The position numbers were made by a program, and so were the translations under genes. A stretch of DNA of 64,000 nt from Rotaria macrura (taxonomy: Eukaryota; Rotifera; Eurotatoria; Philodinida; Philodinidae). Shown one piece after another: positions 51,665 through 63,779 of the stretch. How positions within the stretch are numbered: the first letter of the stretch is position 1; every line of letters starts with the position of its first letter. The stretch spans positions 34,216 through 98,215 of the forward strand of contig OENT01000564.1 of the NCBI GenBank assembly GCA_900239685.1, in the 5' to 3' direction. A model generated the notes under the pieces. The model was not told the DNA's origin. It made no database searches and saw only the letters and a program-made list of their open reading frames with translations.

Positions 51665-54600
51665 TTACAACAAAGATGGCATCGTTCTTGTCTAAATTGA
51701 TCTCATCGAATATTCCCACGTTCACAGTCGATTAACACCTATATGTTGCTCATAATAAATAACAAATATAAGAATATGTCTACTTTAGAATCTTTTAGAC
51801 AAATGTGAAACAAATGTATGCATTCATATTGGATCGGATGACTTTGAACATGAAAACAAAAGCGTGCCAACAATCTTTAATAGTAAACATATTAAAAGAT
51901 TATTTCACAGATAATCAGTTTATATATATATATATATATGTATATAGATAAAACGAATGATCGACACAGCAGATGGATACATGTATCAAGATGGGGGGTT
52001 AAAAAAACCGTCGTTGTCTAATATTCAGTTCATTGTTGGCATTGACAGTCAGCATAATAGATATCTGATAATGATTTATTAAGCATATTAAAATATGATT
52101 TCAATTGCTATTCATAGAAATAGATTATCTGATGACTTTCATAGTAAACATGACAGGAACATAAATTTTCAAATGAAAAAAAAAAGGAAAGAAAAATTTC
52201 CCAATTTGTCGTGTGTTATACGATTTGTTGTCTCTCTTTTTTCTAAACTATCCATTTAGTCAGAATAATTGATCTTATTTGTAGATTATCGAGTATTTAT
52301 CATGGATTCTATTATAAGAAATGAATATTTGCCGATTGAAAGGAAAAATAAGGAAGGGACATTGTGTTCGTATAAAAGAATTCGTTTCCGCAAATATTCA
52401 AAATGTCTTTAGAAAAATAAAACTTCAAAACAAGCTATAATTCAACGTCTGGTTTCATATTACAGCATGAATCGTATTTATTGTGAAACAAGATTTATGA
52501 CTTGAAATGACATCATGAATTCCTTCTCTCGATGATCTGTGTCATAATAGACGTCTGAAAGCAAATATTTACATTAAACATAATCAGAAATTCCATCGTT
52601 AAAATCGATTGTGAAATTTTTATTTTTATATTGTAGTACGATGATTTGTTCTGAAATTATAACGGATGGTATGCATTTTAACGAAGACTATTTTTGAATA
52701 TCAATTAAAATAAATGCATTCATTCATGATTCTTTTTTCTCTTCCGTCTTCATTTAAATCAATTTTCACTGTCAATTTATAGAAATGATATTGAATCTTA
52801 GTCGTCATAGTCTTGTATTGAGTCGTGATTTATTCGTATTTTTATCGTCATTGTTTTTTATTTGTTCAATTTTAGGAGAAAAAATAATACACAGAGCATT
52901 AATCAAATGATTATTATCATTACGATTGTATTGTATTTGTAAAATTTTTATTTCTGTTAGTTATTCTTCAATTTATATAGGTGTCAAGATTTCAGCATAA
53001 TATGACATAGGTGTCAACTAACAACAACTATAGTAATTTAAAACTACTCAAGAGAATAATTTCATCATATCCGTTTGTATTTCTAAAGTAAATAATCATG
53101 AACACACGAATCTACTATTCTATATTTAAGGTATAGTCATAGCATAGCATCAATCATATTAATAATGTACGTCATCACCTACGTCATTTTGACTCATTTG
53201 TAAGTTGAATAATATCTATGAAATTGTGTTGAAACCAATGTCTACATACGTTGATATACATAGACTGAAGTTATCAAATTAATATTTACTAACTAAACTA
53301 CCAGTCAATTCAAAACATTTGATATGACAAGCTAGTTTAGGAAAAAAAAAAGTTTATTATTATTATTTCTTCCTTTTTTCGTCGAAGATAAATCAAACAG
53401 GTGGAAAATGTTTTGTGTTAAATATTCATTTAAACATAAGTGAAAATATCTGCATGGATTTTTAATATCAAACAAGAGTCGGCTTTCGATAGGATTTTTC
53501 TAAGAATGTATAATGAGGAAATATGGAACATTGATTTCTTTTCTTTTTATTGGTTTGTTAAAATTTATTCAAATCGATAAATAAATTTACTCGAATATAT
53601 AAATTTATTTACTCATGCTTCATAGAAGTTCAACTGGACTCGTTATATCAATCATACGTTTGTTGAAAAACGATACGAATACGAAACAAGATTAAGACAT
53701 TCAAAAGGCACAAAGATCAACTTGTTCTAAATTCTATTCATTATTGAATAAAATATTAAAAATTTTAATTGTGTAGCATAATCATATAGTGTGCAACTTG
53801 TTCATGATCCCTCGCGCTTACATATGAGACAGTCTGTTTTAATGATTGATTGCTACTTTTTAAATTTTAGAGGTTATTGTAAACGTCTTATCTGTAAGCC
53901 GTGATCTGTAATGTACCGAGAGGGCTAATGACCTTGGAAGAGAATCGATTCATATTAATGTCGTTATAGAAAAAAAAAGTTTCAAATTTGTAAAAATTTC
54001 TACAATGCAACTGCATAGTTAATCAGGAAATGTTATTCAAGAGCTTCTGATAACATAAACGCATTGTGAAATAGTAATTTTTTGGGAAAAAATGTTGACC
54101 ATGCTTGTTACAACATCACATATTAAAATGTTTTTGTTTGTTAATTAACTATGCATGTGCAATGCAAATATTACACTTTCTTCTCACCTTCAATCAAACG
54201 TTTCATCGAATGGAATTGTTATTCAATATTTCTTCCGATCGATGAGCATGATTTTGTCTGTGCAAATATATAACGTATCGATTTTTTAATGTGAAGTCAG
54301 AATATGATTGAAGGGAAGACCTCCAGTCACACCCATTCTTGATTGATAGACAGCATATCAATGACAGTGTGCTACCATTCTCGATAAATGAGCAGCGAAA
54401 CGAATTTGTTTTTCGTTTGGCATGGTCAAAAGACATAGACAAGGACATTTTACATGCTACATCATATCGATTTGTTTTTCCTACAAGGAAACTTACGTTT
54501 CGAGATGGAAGCAAAGTAAATAAATATCATTTGTGCATTCGAAAGTGGAAAGAAAATCTTTAGAATCACTTTTGTAGTTCGATTACGAAAAAGATTAATA

Positions 54601-56693
54601 TACGAAGTATATTAAATCACCTGTTTGTAACTCAACTATTTATCTTCTAAATGGTTTTTACGTACATGACATTAACGATCATATTACAATGGATAATACT
54701 TAGATATACATAATATCGAAATGATAAATTTACATTGAATTTAGAAGTTTTAAATATATAAAGTTCATCTTAAAATATAGTTTAGATTTTATTAGTTTAC
54801 TGAATTGAAAATATTCCCACAAGAAAATAATTTTACATGTCTGTATTTGAATAAAAATCAATAAAAAAAAACAACGAAAATTCAGACTATCGATTTAGTT
54901 TGATGAGCTATGACAAATGGAATAGGTCGTTTTGCATTGCTTTGAAATAAGTTTGTATCGATTGGTTGAATGAATTCTAGTCTACATTCATATTTAAAAG
55001 GCAGCTACTATGGTGTCTTCTGTTCGAGAACGGTTTTTCTTTTATTGAATATTTTGATAACTGAATGTTCGGTTTCGGTGAAAACTGTCATACAGACTAG
55101 AGCTCATAAGATCAGAAAACATTCATCTAGCTTTGTCTTAGATATCGTTCACAAAATTAACAACTGAATCCGAGACTATAACTTCGGATCAGTGAGTCAT
55201 TTGGATGAATACGATGACAGTTTTTTAAGTTTCACTAACACCTAGTTTTAGTCGAAAGCTGTAAATCGATTGATGATATTTTTCTTGTCCTTTATTAGTT
55301 GATATATATGTATTGAGACGAAATGTATTGCTCACGTATACGACATGTGAAATAATACATGGTTAGCATGAATAGCTGTGACAGATCTCAGAAATCGACA
55401 TATCAATTGCTTCTTGAAGATGAATCTTTCTCTATCCTTCGAAAATCTGATTTTCAAAATAAAACATTTATATGTTCATTTGATAAAAAAAAAACTCTTG
55501 ATAATTATCTTTTTAGAGAGGCTCTAGTATGAGTGAAAATATCGAGTCATCGAAATAGTCTTAATACAACTATTTTTTTCACTATTGAAATTGTCAGAGC
55601 ATATGAATGGTTTGCCAAGGCAACCCGATGCTACAGTAATATCGTTTTTTGTTCATTCGCTACCCAGTCTCTTGAATTTCTGAACTCGAAACTCTCGTGT
55701 CTTTGTCTATATGTATATACGTACATATACTTGTTATGACTACGATTGTGTGGCTTTCTCCGTATGCAGAGTACGTTTGTACTAGAATTCTTTAACAGTG
55801 ATGCATCTCTTGAACATCGCCACGATAGTACCTGCTACCCTCTGTGAACACGGGCAATGACGAAAATGATTCCAGTTGCTTTTATATCCGAATCCGAGGT
55901 AAGCTTAAATAAAGACTTTATGTACAGCAGTGTGCATACTTCGGATGTATTCATTCACAATGAAACATGAACAGTTACTGAGAAGAGCCTGATGTATGAA
56001 TAGTGTCGTTTCTAAATGAAAAATGTTTTACTTGACAATGTCGAACGTGTATAAAGACAATACTCCACATCATATATTTCAATTAGATGCTTGCTATACA
56101 TGATCTGTGAGAGTCAGTTAAATTGGTCCGTCACTATTTAGAGGGGAAGAATGGTTCTTGATTTCTACTTTATATACTTCAACGCTACTTTCAGAAGATG
56201 CTTTACACAAGTTTATTTTATAGAAACAACATCAAGCAAAGCATGAATACTCGTAGATAGACATTTTATTCGTATTAATATATACACACTTTTGCATTTC
56301 TCTATGGAGTATAAGAAAACCGTGACCTATTTAATATTTTATAACCAGTTCATTGTATGTATCCGAAATGAAACTAAGTCATCATCATAAAAAGTCTCTT
56401 ATAAAAGCTGAAGCAATTACTTTGCTCTGTAGCATAGAGCTGATTCCGATATTTTAGAGTTATTATTCTGATGAGGGAAGTCATATGCTAAGCTTGCAGA
56501 ATCATTGTAAATCTTCCCCTACATGAACTTATTAGGAAATTCGTAGTGGTATTGCAAAAATCAATTTACCGATGGTTCATTGAGCTTGGATTCTCTAAAG
56601 GTCAAGTTGAAATGAATATAATGTGCTTAGAAAAGCATTATATGTAGTATATTTTATACAGTACTGAGTTTTTACTTACAAAAGAACTTTTTC
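49239..56693. other. gene-poor region with purine-rich tracts and microsatellites
   Basis: About 7.5 kb upstream of the PIM-like gene with no supported coding sequence. The first 0.7 kb on the plus strand is purine-rich (for example AGAGAGAGAAAGAGAGAAAG near 49743), giving long but low-complexity frames. Microsatellites: CA near 51602-51612, TA at 51633-51660 and 51920-51939. Frames such as 54203-54514 (-) and 54339-54563 (+) overlap each other and carry no motif. Confidence 0.55.
51633..51660. repeat. (AT)n microsatellite
   Basis: Fourteen tandem AT units immediately before GATGTTAC. A shorter TA tract (51920-51939) lies about 260 bases downstream. Confidence 0.9.
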
Positions 56694-57308
56694 TGGTGTT
56701 CCCGTCCAATTTCAATCTTTTTTTGCCATTAAATACTGCATAATGTTCAGGTAAAATCTCTAAAAGGATTTGAGTTCCTATTGAAATTTCGATAACTCAT
56801 CGAAATCCCAATATGTCTATTTCATAGATGTCTGTGGGCTACCTCAGGTTTCGAAAAAATCTTATATTCGAGTTTTGACCTGAAACATTTCTCATGTAGA
56901 GACTTCAACTAGACTACCTTTCATTAAAAAGATTGAGAAATTTTTAACTAATTCTCTTTGAGATATTGAACTCTTAGGATGTAAATTCTTTTTCATAGAT
57001 AATATTTAGATCATTCCATTTTTTAAAGCTCTGTATCTCAAAGAGAACTTTTTAAAAGTTTCTCAATCTTTTTATGAAAACTAGTCCAATTGAAGTCTCT
57101 AGATGGGAAATGTTTCAGGTCAAAACTCAAATAATAGATGTCTATTAGAAACCTGAGGTAGCCCACAGGCATCTATGAAATAGACATATTGGGATTTCGA
57201 TTACTCAACGAAATCTTGATAGGAATTCAAATCCTTTTATGGTTTTTATCAGAACATTACGAAGTATCTAGAGGGAAAAAATCATTGAAAACGGAAGGGA
57301 ACACCATA
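56694..57308. mobile_element. ~615-bp fold-back element (long imperfect inverted repeat)
   Basis: The left arm starts GGTGTTCCCGTCC at about 56695; the right arm, reverse-complemented from about 57308, starts GGTGTTCCCTTCC. The arms then agree over most of their roughly 290 bases, with near-identical blocks such as TCGAAATCCCAATATGTC, GTGGGCTACCTCAGGTTTC, TTTTGACCTGAAACATTTC and AAAGATTGAGAAA, closing on a short AT-rich centre near 57000. No transposase is encoded and no target duplication was evident. This fits a non-autonomous fold-back or MITE-type element; superfamily unknown. Confidence 0.75.
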
Positions 57309-58977
57309 GAAGATTCCCTCGTTAGTTTGAATTCGAATGACGAAGCAGAAAATAAAAGATTTGTATCATCGATAATGAAACTCGACGATAGAGAGAACTG
57401 ACTATCAAAGCCGCTGCTCCTACCATTCAGCTATCGAAGCATGACGAACGTATCATTTTACACTGACTGATATTTTCATCAATAAAGTGATTTTGTTTTT
57501 CACACGATGCATACGAGCACATTTGCATCGAGAGAAATTAATTCTGATGAAATGAGGACAATTGTACATTTTACATTACTTCCAAGAGTTAATATAATTT
57601 TACTAGGGTTAGAAAAAGAGTGTTTGCCATGTATGAATTTGTTGACCTGTAATGTGCAAACAGAAACTAATAGGGGATTCGTCGTGCTCCGGTTATTCAA
57701 ATGTACGAGAATTGACCTAAATAAATCATTATCTCTCATTGGCTTTAATTTTCGATTGAAACATACGTTTTACTTTCTGTAGTTTTGCCGAAAGTGAAAG
57801 AAAAGAAAAACTCAATGTTGTATAATGCTGAAATGAATTTGTAATCAAGAAAAAAGAAATTCTCTTCTCGATAAGATTCAAATGAAACCTCTTCATCATA
57901 TATTATGCAATCTAGAAAGTGTGTATTGAGTGTCATTAGTAGATTTTATGATTAGTATTTATCGAGCATTGTCTTTAAAGTCCATGACATGTATGCATTC
58001 AAGTCTATTGTGCAGATTGAGAAAAGAAGAATAAGAAAAAATATCGTATGATAAAAATTATCACCGTCGTTTGCATGACCTTTATATTGATAACTAAGAT
58101 GAAATGAAATGATCTTCATTGTCTTACAGTTTTTAATTCTCATTCAGTCATGTGTTAGAAATCATTGATCATGATTGATTATTCTTTTTTGTATCTATAT
58201 ATATATATACAAATATTTCGAAAAAAAGATTTCGATTGTAAAATTAAAGATTTAATCAATAATAAATAGATATTTTCTTCTTAGATATTTTCAAATGTAA
58301 TTTTGTTAAATTTCGAGATTTCGATGTATCAATAGCTATATATCATCGAGGAAAAGTAGTTTTTGATATATGTAGGCTGCGATAATTCGATAATATATAT
58401 ATATAAGCTCAGTTTCATGATAATAATACGTTAACGTTGTTTTTTCGACATTGATATATTTAGAGTGATTACAGTTGTTACTTGGTGTTCATAGAGTTTT
58501 ACTCAATTGTTCAACATTGTTAACTCAATATTATTGGTCAAAATATGGATACAAGGGCAAACGAAATATAAGTGTAGCTGATAGACTTTTGATTACCTTA
58601 CGATGATTCACTATCCAACAATTATTATAATTGAACGGACTACTGAGACATATTGACCTATGAACGTATGATTGTGTGAGATCTTTGTTAATTTTCTTTT
58701 CTTTCTATGATTTCTTTGTATCAGGGATCACATACATATTTATGCATGTTGGCTCATTATTTTATATAGAAGTTATTTCAACAATTACTCTTGTTCATTT
58801 CATTCATCTCGATTGTTATTGTTTTTTTATGAAGTCAATAAAACATTTATTAGCCTTGAACTTACGATTAAAGTTCACAATAGGCAATACGTTGAAACAG
58901 CTTAGATGCATAAGTTTGATTGAGAACAGTTCATGATTATCATGCATTAACATTTGGTTAACTAATTAGAGAATTTG
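57309..58977. other. intergenic, tRNA-like fragment, no supported gene
   Basis: About 1.7 kb without a gene. On the minus strand at 57440-57400 is a sequence like the 5' half of a tRNA (GCTTCGATAGCTGAATGGTA, then GGAGCA), with a box A match but no matching 3' half or acceptor complement. TA tracts occur at 58196-58210 and 58391-58404. Overlapping frames at 57500-57782 have no recognised motif. Confidence 0.45.
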
Positions 58978-59239
58978 TTAAATGCGTTGAATCCAATGAA
59001 AAGAATTGAAAGAGAATTAATGTATTTGAGATGAAATAACAAATCCATTAAATATCCAATTTCATATTAGTTTACTATCTAATCAAAAATATCATGGATC
59101 ACTATTAGATTTCGAAGCAAATCAATATGAATTGTTTAACCAATTGTTGCCTAATCCTTTTGATGTATTTAATAATAAGAATATATCTGAAGTTTTTGTT
59201 TATACTGGAAGATTGAATTATATGTTTCTTATTCTTTAA
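58978..59239 (+). pseudogene. decayed coding fragment, family unknown
   Basis: A protein-like stretch (NPMKRIERELMYL) runs into a one-base frame change near 59030 and continues as ITNPLNIQFHISLLSNQKYH and GSLLDFEANQYELFNQ, then LLPNPFDVFNNKNIS, ending at a stop at 59237-59239. Composition is coding-like but no ATG, splice partner or family could be identified. It may be a relic exon of a lost gene copy. Confidence 0.35.
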
Positions 59240-60528
59240 TTACGATTGTTTTTGGAAATTTTTAGGAATTAGAGAAACCATTGATTTCGTTTCATTTTCT
59301 AAAAATTTCTCATTTTTCTTTGTTGTGACAAACAAATGGTAGACTTAATTACAATACTAATAGAACTTTTTACAAGAGACATTCGCTAGGTTTCTTTGTT
59401 TTCTATCTTCTTTTCCTCTGTTTTTTTACTGTTCATATGACGCCTGCTATTCAATATATTAAATTCATTGCCAAGCAGTACCGGAAGACAAATTCACATG
59501 TGTGAGTCAAAGTTTTTTCCAATTCATCATTGATTACAGTGTAGTTTCTTTTAATGCTGGATAATTCCTGATGTTCATAGTTAGAATAATTTTTTACACT
59601 ATGGAACATAGTTGAGCAAAATACTCTTTTTAGTTCACTCACTGACCACCAATTCAGATGATTGAATCCGACGGAAAGGATGGGATTCAACTGTTGTATC
59701 CTATTTATTTATTTGACTTCTACTTACTAGTGTTTAATATCGACTCTAGGATTTGATCAGAATATGACAGTAGGATATGATTGGCATGTCAAAACTAAGG
59801 ATCTGTATGCCATTTCGTTTCCCAATTTCCTAGAGACAGTCGTCAGATTTTTCAACAATGTACGAAGAAATCATTGAAGTTCTTATCACCAAGATTTCAA
59901 TCCTTTCCGAAATTAATAAAAAAGTATAAGAAATTTTTAAATAATTACTGAGAATTTTAAACGGTACACTATACCTAGAACTCGTATTTATGCCTCACAT
60001 CGAAATTTTATCTTTTCAATTTCTCGAAACGTTTTTCTATTAGCCTGTAGCAAGTTATTGAGTATATGAAATATCCTTAAATTTTTGTTTGTTTGAATAT
60101 ATTGTGAAGAGATAAGAGTCAAAAAACGAACCGTTATTATTATGGATTATTTACTGGAATAGATTTCTCCTTATTCGACTTATCAAAATGCTTAACATGT
60201 AAAAGCATTCCATTCTTTTTATTACGTCTTATGATAACAACAGTGGTTGTTCTCTGTGTGTATTATGTAGGTTTCGACAGAGTTGCAGCCGACATTGTCA
60301 TAAGCAGGCTCTGTTTTTCGTTAAATTTTCATATCAAATTGTTGCATGATTATCATTTTATTTCACTCGAGAAACTGTTTCTAATTAGTTGAAAGAACAA
60401 AAAATGATTCGAAAAATGCATCGATGTCATTCATGTCATGTTTTTATTACTAAAACAACCATACGTTTTCTTTTCAGCGCAAGAATAAAAGTTGCAGCAT
60501 CACGAGTTTGCTCGTATTGATATTCTGG
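59240..60528. other. intergenic, no supported gene
   Basis: About 1.3 kb downstream of the GPCR gene's 3' end. The minus frame at 59451-59690 has no recognised motif. Nothing else could be supported. Confidence 0.55.
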
Positions 60529-61769
60529 CTAAGTTCTTCTATCGACTACTGTAGGATTGTAAGCCACTGGCTGTACAGTAGTCAATCGGGTGAACATTTT
60601 CTTAATAGATTTACGTACTTCAGGCAGTCCAATGAGACACATGAATGGACACAGAAGACACGGAACATACTGGGTATAATTGAAATATGCAACACCTAAT
60701 TCGGACGCAATTGGAGTAGGAACAAAAAGAGGAATTACAAAACAGACAACACTGGGTACCCAAACAACAATGTACACGATAGAGACAGATGCTAGTTGAG
60801 CAACCATTTTTCGATTGCGTCGCCAGATTCCTTGTTGGCCCACTCGACGTTTCTGAAGAAGTACACGAGCGATGAGTATGATTGTTGTAATGGTGCCAAT
60901 GAAGACCGGAACGCATACATTGGAAATCCAATCATATAATCCTAGAGCAAACTGTTGTATAAAATATAATTACATCGTAGCATATTCTTTTCTCACATAT
61001 TCAAAGCAAAATCAAAATGTATATCAAATTCAGTGTGTATGAGGATCATTGTAAACATTATTCGAAATACATACTTTTTCATATAGCAGAAGTATCTTAG
61101 TTGGAGAAAAGTCCAGCAAAGAATGAAATCTTGAACATACTTTATAAGAATGACTAGAATGTTTTTTTTTTCTCTTGAACTACTCTGATTAGTTCTATGA
61201 AACGTACCTCGTATTGATAGCACGAACCACCGCAAACAAATTCCGTATAATGAAAATTGTTAGCACAGGGATAGATGACGATAAGTCCGAAGTATAACAG
61301 AATTGGATAGATCATTAGAATAACCAGTGGACCATAGTGAAGGAAGATTAGATGTTTTTTGAAAAAGATTCTATAGAAGACGAGAAAGTATCGTTCGACA
61401 CAAGCAAAAGCCATAAACATGAGACCATTGATAAATAGGGAATAGTTGTAAACAACCCAAAAGCGACAAAACAACGGTGATTGTATAGCCACAAGCCCTG
61501 TATGCAACACGATTAATGTAAATGGCATTTCTGTGGTTACCTTAAGAAAAATGAAATCTATTTTTAACAAATGTGAAATTTTCATGACTTACTTGGATCA
61601 AACTAATCGAGAGCAAAACAAGAATAACATGATTGTTGACTCGTTTAAGAAGTTCTCGACTTTGGCCAAATTCACAAAAGATTAGAACAATAACAATGAC
61701 GCAAGGCACGATTAAGGTTAATAGTATTCCAAAAATGATCGAACGACTAAATGGTGTGTCGAGTTCCAT
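60529..61769 (-). CDS. rhodopsin-like (class A) seven-transmembrane receptor, orphan
   Basis: G-protein-coupled receptor of class A, ligand unknown. Three minus-strand exons join in phase to 310 residues: 61593-61769, 61208-61540 and 60529-60951. Seven hydrophobic segments are visible: FGILLTLIVPCVIVIVLIF; HVILVLLSISLIQV; WVVYNYSLFINGLMFMAFA ending in the CVERY motif (DRY position); YGPLVILMIYPILLYFGLIV; CVPVFIGTITTIILIARVLL; VAQLASVSIVYIVVWVPSVV; and YVPCLLCPFMCLIG. Cys before TM3 (FCRF) and in loop 2 (CGGSCY) can form the usual disulfide. TM7 lacks a clear NPxxY (it reads IGLPEV). The short N-terminus lacks a signal peptide. The length and form resemble the large lineage-specific orphan GPCR families of small invertebrates. 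Confidence 0.88.
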
Positions 61770-62900
61770 CTCGTTTTACTGTTTGACTTTGAACAGAACG
61801 ATTGTGTACTTCAAATGATTCAGAATGATTTTATCTAGATAAAATTTGACTGTCATTGCTATCATTCGTAAAATAGTTAGGTGATAAATGTCTTCGAATG
61901 TTTCTACGAAGAACGCGCTCTTGAATTCGTAGGATGTTAATAACTACTCATTACAAACATGTCTGCTCGGTATGATGCTATTAATGAGCCGATTGTCGTA
62001 GGTGGAATAAAGTTCTTCCTTCTGAAATTCATGTTGAATTGAATAGAATACGCTAATAGGATTAACCACTAAAAGATAAGAATGGTAGCATACAATCTTA
62101 TAATGTTGACTATTGAAAAGACGATGTCCTTGAATTGTACAGTCTAATAATCATGCTACTATTTTTAAAATTTTGGTGTTAACAATGTTTTCTAGGGCAT
62201 GGACAGCTCAATGAATATACGAATTGTCTTGATAATATGAAGGTGTAGTAATACAACTTTAGTTGCTCAGAAGTGAACGTAAGACATGCTCATGATACTA
62301 CTCTTCGTTCTCGTCTTTTACTTTTAAGTGTAATAGGTGTTTCCTTGTATGTCTTCTTTTTATTATTCATACGTTTCTACATTATCTTATAACACTATTA
62401 GAAAGAAAATGAATTTCATAATCTATTTGATTGTCTTATAAGATAGGTAAAGAAGAGATTTTAGTGGCATAAGGACTTGCTCGGAAAACAAAATTTTATT
62501 CTCTGTCATATTTCTATATACAAAGAACAATTCATTTTTCTCGATAAATAGAAATCTATTTCACAGAAGTTTTTACTCGTTGGAGTTCATTGAAAATTTC
62601 GCTTTTGTTTTACAGATTATGACTTGAACGTCCTCACGTCTACTGTGCATTTCTTTCTTTTGAGAGAATAAACAATTCATTCAATCTTTTGCAATGTTTA
62701 ACAATGCTTAGTTTGAATTTCGATCTGTGGACATCATAAATAACATGAAATTATTTCGATATTTTGGTTTGCATTTTTGATGATTACTATCATCAATCAT
62801 CTGTTGTTCTTTACATCAGTATAAATATCTAACAGCAGGACTACTCGCTGATGAATAGTTGACTTGTCCTATTAAGCTAACCATAAATGACACTCACAAT
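61770..62900. other. upstream of GPCR, no supported gene
   Basis: About 1.1 kb of AT-rich DNA between the GPCR start and the weak gene candidate at 62901. No motif, RNA or repeat was recognised. Confidence 0.55.
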
Positions 62901-63203
62901 ATGGGAAACGAGCAAGATGAACATTCTAATTCTCGGATGGTAGTACAAGATCGAATAAAATTAAAAAATACGAAGTATGTGAACGATACAATTAAATGGC
63001 AGTTTAGACAGAAAAATATAGGTTCCAGGCAGTCTGTCTATTGACGATTGCTTTCTTTTCAGTAACTTGAAAGATCGAGTCGCAAATAACTGTTATTATT
63101 CGACGATATTAACTATCGGTAATATTCCGAGTGCTTCTGTTATTACGGTATGCATGATAATGAGTGATACTTTCAGATTCAAGCAAAATTCATCCATTTG
63201 TAG
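62901..63203 (+). CDS. weak candidate small three-exon gene, unrecognised
   Basis: An ATG at 62901 opens a charged stretch (MGNEQDEHSNSRMVVQDR) ending at a strong donor (GTATGTG at 62975). An acceptor TTTTCAG at 63062 leads in phase to NLKDRVANNCYYSTILTI, followed by a donor at 63148 and an acceptor TTTCAG at 63176 into a short last exon with a stop at 63201-63203. Exons 62901-62974, 63063-63147 and 63177-63203 give 61 residues. The MGN start would permit N-myristoylation. Nothing matches a family I know, and splice signals this simple can occur by chance. Confidence 0.22.
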
Positions 63204-63779
63204 AAGAGACAAGATCTAAGAATTAAAGTCACTGCTCAATTCAGAATCATCAAGCTCGATGATTCAAGCTGACAAAAACATCATAAATGAGACTTGAGAA
63301 TTAAGTTCAAGCATCGACTTCCTCGCGATTGATAATGACGCATGTGAGGAAGTTCGGTGAATTTATATGATAGATTTGTTTCTTTATCACTGACTACTAT
63401 CAATATTTCATACATCTCTTGTAGTCGATATCATGTTATTTCGTGTTGCTAGTCGTTGGAAACTTACGGATATCTCTGATAGCCTATTGCAATCCTAATC
63501 ACTACTTATAAAATCAAAAGAAAGACAAAAACAATTCTTAGTCGTCATCATTTTAAAACATTTTATATGTTTTCCCAAAAATGAAAACAAACTTTTGTTA
63601 CTGTGGCCTACATAAACTATAATGAACATGCGAAATAACTTCGTCAATCAAATACTAAAAATGCATGGTATTCGTATTGGTAATTGATCGAGAAGTATTT
63701 AGAAAGTTTTTTCTTAAATGTTGCCGGACGAGTACACTTTGTATTATGGATCAAACGATAAATAGACATTGGACAGGTT

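Noticed and set aside
57500..57782. Overlapping 79- and 91-codon frames on opposite strands
   Set aside because: Neither has a recognisable motif or splice partner; overlapping antisense frames are common by chance.
60620..60931. 103-codon minus-strand frame rich in Cys and His
   Set aside because: It is an alternative frame of GPCR exon 3; the frame with TM5-TM7 joins in phase with the other exons.
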